DNA of 7,940 nucleotides from Alphaproteobacteria bacterium (GTDB taxonomy: Bacteria; Pseudomonadota; Alphaproteobacteria; Rhizobiales; Hyphomicrobiaceae): the NCBI GenBank assembly GCA_024279745.1, contig JAJRRE010000448.1, forward strand, positions 1 to 7,940, written 5' to 3'. Positions within the stretch are counted from its first letter, which is position 1, and each line of letters begins with the position of its first letter. The translations under genes and the position numbers were made by a program. Positions 6,801 to 7,940 of this stretch are shown piece by piece. Under the pieces are notes generated by a model, which was given only the letters and a program-made list of their open reading frames with translations, had not been told where the DNA came from and searched no databases.

Positions 6801-7226
6801 TCAAACCCCTCCACTTATAACTTGCAAGGCCAAGGCGGCCCACATGATCATGAGAACAAACGCTCCCAATGTAAAAACACCAAGACGATGGCGCAGATTA
6901 TTCGTCGTGCAGTAAATTACGACATGCACAATCCGCAGCGCCACGAACGCCCAGGCCAGCATCAGCTGGAAGCCGGTTGTGTATCCGGTGACCGCCAGCA
7001 GGGCGACAACGGCGTAAAACAATACCGGCAATTCAAATTGCGAGCTGAAGCTGTTGGAAATCGCGGTAACTTTATCGCCCCAATTCTTTTGACCCAGCGC
7101 GATGTCCTTCAGTCGCACATCGCGCCGGTTCACCGCGCCCACGCGGGCGACCCCCATCCACATCATTAAAACAAAGGTGAAAGCCACCTGAGCGAAGACG
7201 GGTAACAAAATTGCGCTTTGCAACAT
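6801..7226 (-). CDS. MAPEG-family membrane protein
   Basis: A 141-residue integral membrane protein with four predicted helices at about 5-28, 64-82, 84-106 and 115-137. The family is named for membrane-associated proteins in eicosanoid and glutathione metabolism. Visible features are NSFSSQFELPVLFYAV (58-73), which matches the conserved N..E.P.lFY element after the first loop, and ALRIVHVVIY (96-105) followed by an Asn-Asn-Leu-Arg loop. Bacterial members of this size are mostly uncharacterised; glutathione binding is possible but not shown. I chose the ATG at 7226 (MLQSAILLP) because it begins the first helix and AAAGAAAAGA precedes it. A TTG 25 codons upstream is open but would put a polar segment before the helix. 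It lies 114 bp after guaB and 2 nt before rsmB. Confidence 0.88.
   Translation of the reverse strand: MLQSAILLPVFAQVAFTFVLMMWMGVARVGAVNRRDVRLKDIALGQKNWGDKVTAISNSFSSQFELPVLFYAVVALLAVTGYTTGFQLMLAWAFVALRIVHVVIYCTTNNLRHRLGVFTLGAFVLMIMWAALALQVISGGV
6806..6812 (-). promoter_or_regulatory. Ribosome binding site of rsmB inside the MAPEG gene end
   Basis: On the minus strand GGAGGGG lies 7 nt before the ATG at 6798 and overlaps the last codons (Gly-Gly-Val) of the MAPEG gene. This decides the rsmB start and suggests translational coupling of the two genes. Confidence 0.75.
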
Positions 7227-7340
7227 TGGATCTTTTCTTTCGATTTTCCCGAACGGGGCAGGACAAAATATATTGGCGGCGCCGTTCACGCGTTCGGCCA
7301 AAAATTGCAGTGGACTATTACGATTAACGATGGCGGCAGC

Positions 7341-7940
<600 letters not shown>

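Noticed and set aside
7227..7301. 25-residue N-terminal extension of the MAPEG protein from a TTG
   Set aside because: The extension is polar and translates the intergenic sequence; the ATG at 7226 sits at the start of the first membrane helix.

Overview
The window reads as chromosomal DNA of an alphaproteobacterium, probably of the Hyphomicrobiales (Rhizobiales) type. The basis is the moderately GC-rich coding sequence, the style of the GuaA, GuaB and RsmB proteins, and the gene order IMP dehydrogenase / MAPEG protein / RsmB-family methyltransferase / GMP synthase, which I recall (not searched) as common around the guanine-nucleotide genes of that group. No genus can be named from the sequence alone.

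Right-hand part (2613-7940): a housekeeping locus. Reading leftward on the minus strand it holds the C-terminal 199 residues of guaB (IMP to XMP, cut by the window edge), a small four-helix MAPEG membrane protein, and an RsmB/NOP rRNA m5C methyltransferase whose ATG lies 2 nt after the MAPEG stop. Further left is a complete guaA (XMP to GMP). Between the methyltransferase and guaA sits one plus-strand gene for a YbdK-type carboxylate-amine ligase. It diverges from guaA and converges on rsmB, so guaA probably has its own promoter. GuaB and GuaA catalyse the two consecutive steps from IMP to GMP.

Left-hand part (1-2484): accessory in character. After about 220 bases with no convincing gene, a TATAAT-type promoter and a good ribosome binding site lead into a 304-residue protein with one N-terminal hydrophobic segment and a 129-residue core of roughly 38% Arg and 18% Tyr. 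Then, 174 bp downstream on the same strand, comes a 366-residue protein: about 180 residues of Pro/Gln/Ala-rich disordered sequence followed by a membrane region that resembles the SLATT effector domain. SLATT domains are predicted pore-forming or membrane-disrupting effectors of nucleotide-signalled and related anti-phage systems. No cyclase, SLOG sensor, reverse transcriptase or nuclease partner is visible here, so the SLATT-like protein is an orphan or has an unrecognised partner. The pair is the best candidate in the window for something undescribed, but its function is inference only.

No tRNA, rRNA, CRISPR array, insertion sequence or integrase was seen. Smaller oddities are a 19-bp tandem duplication across the rsmB stop codon, a hydrophilic insertion in the methyltransferase C-terminus, and a possibly leaderless start for the ligase gene.
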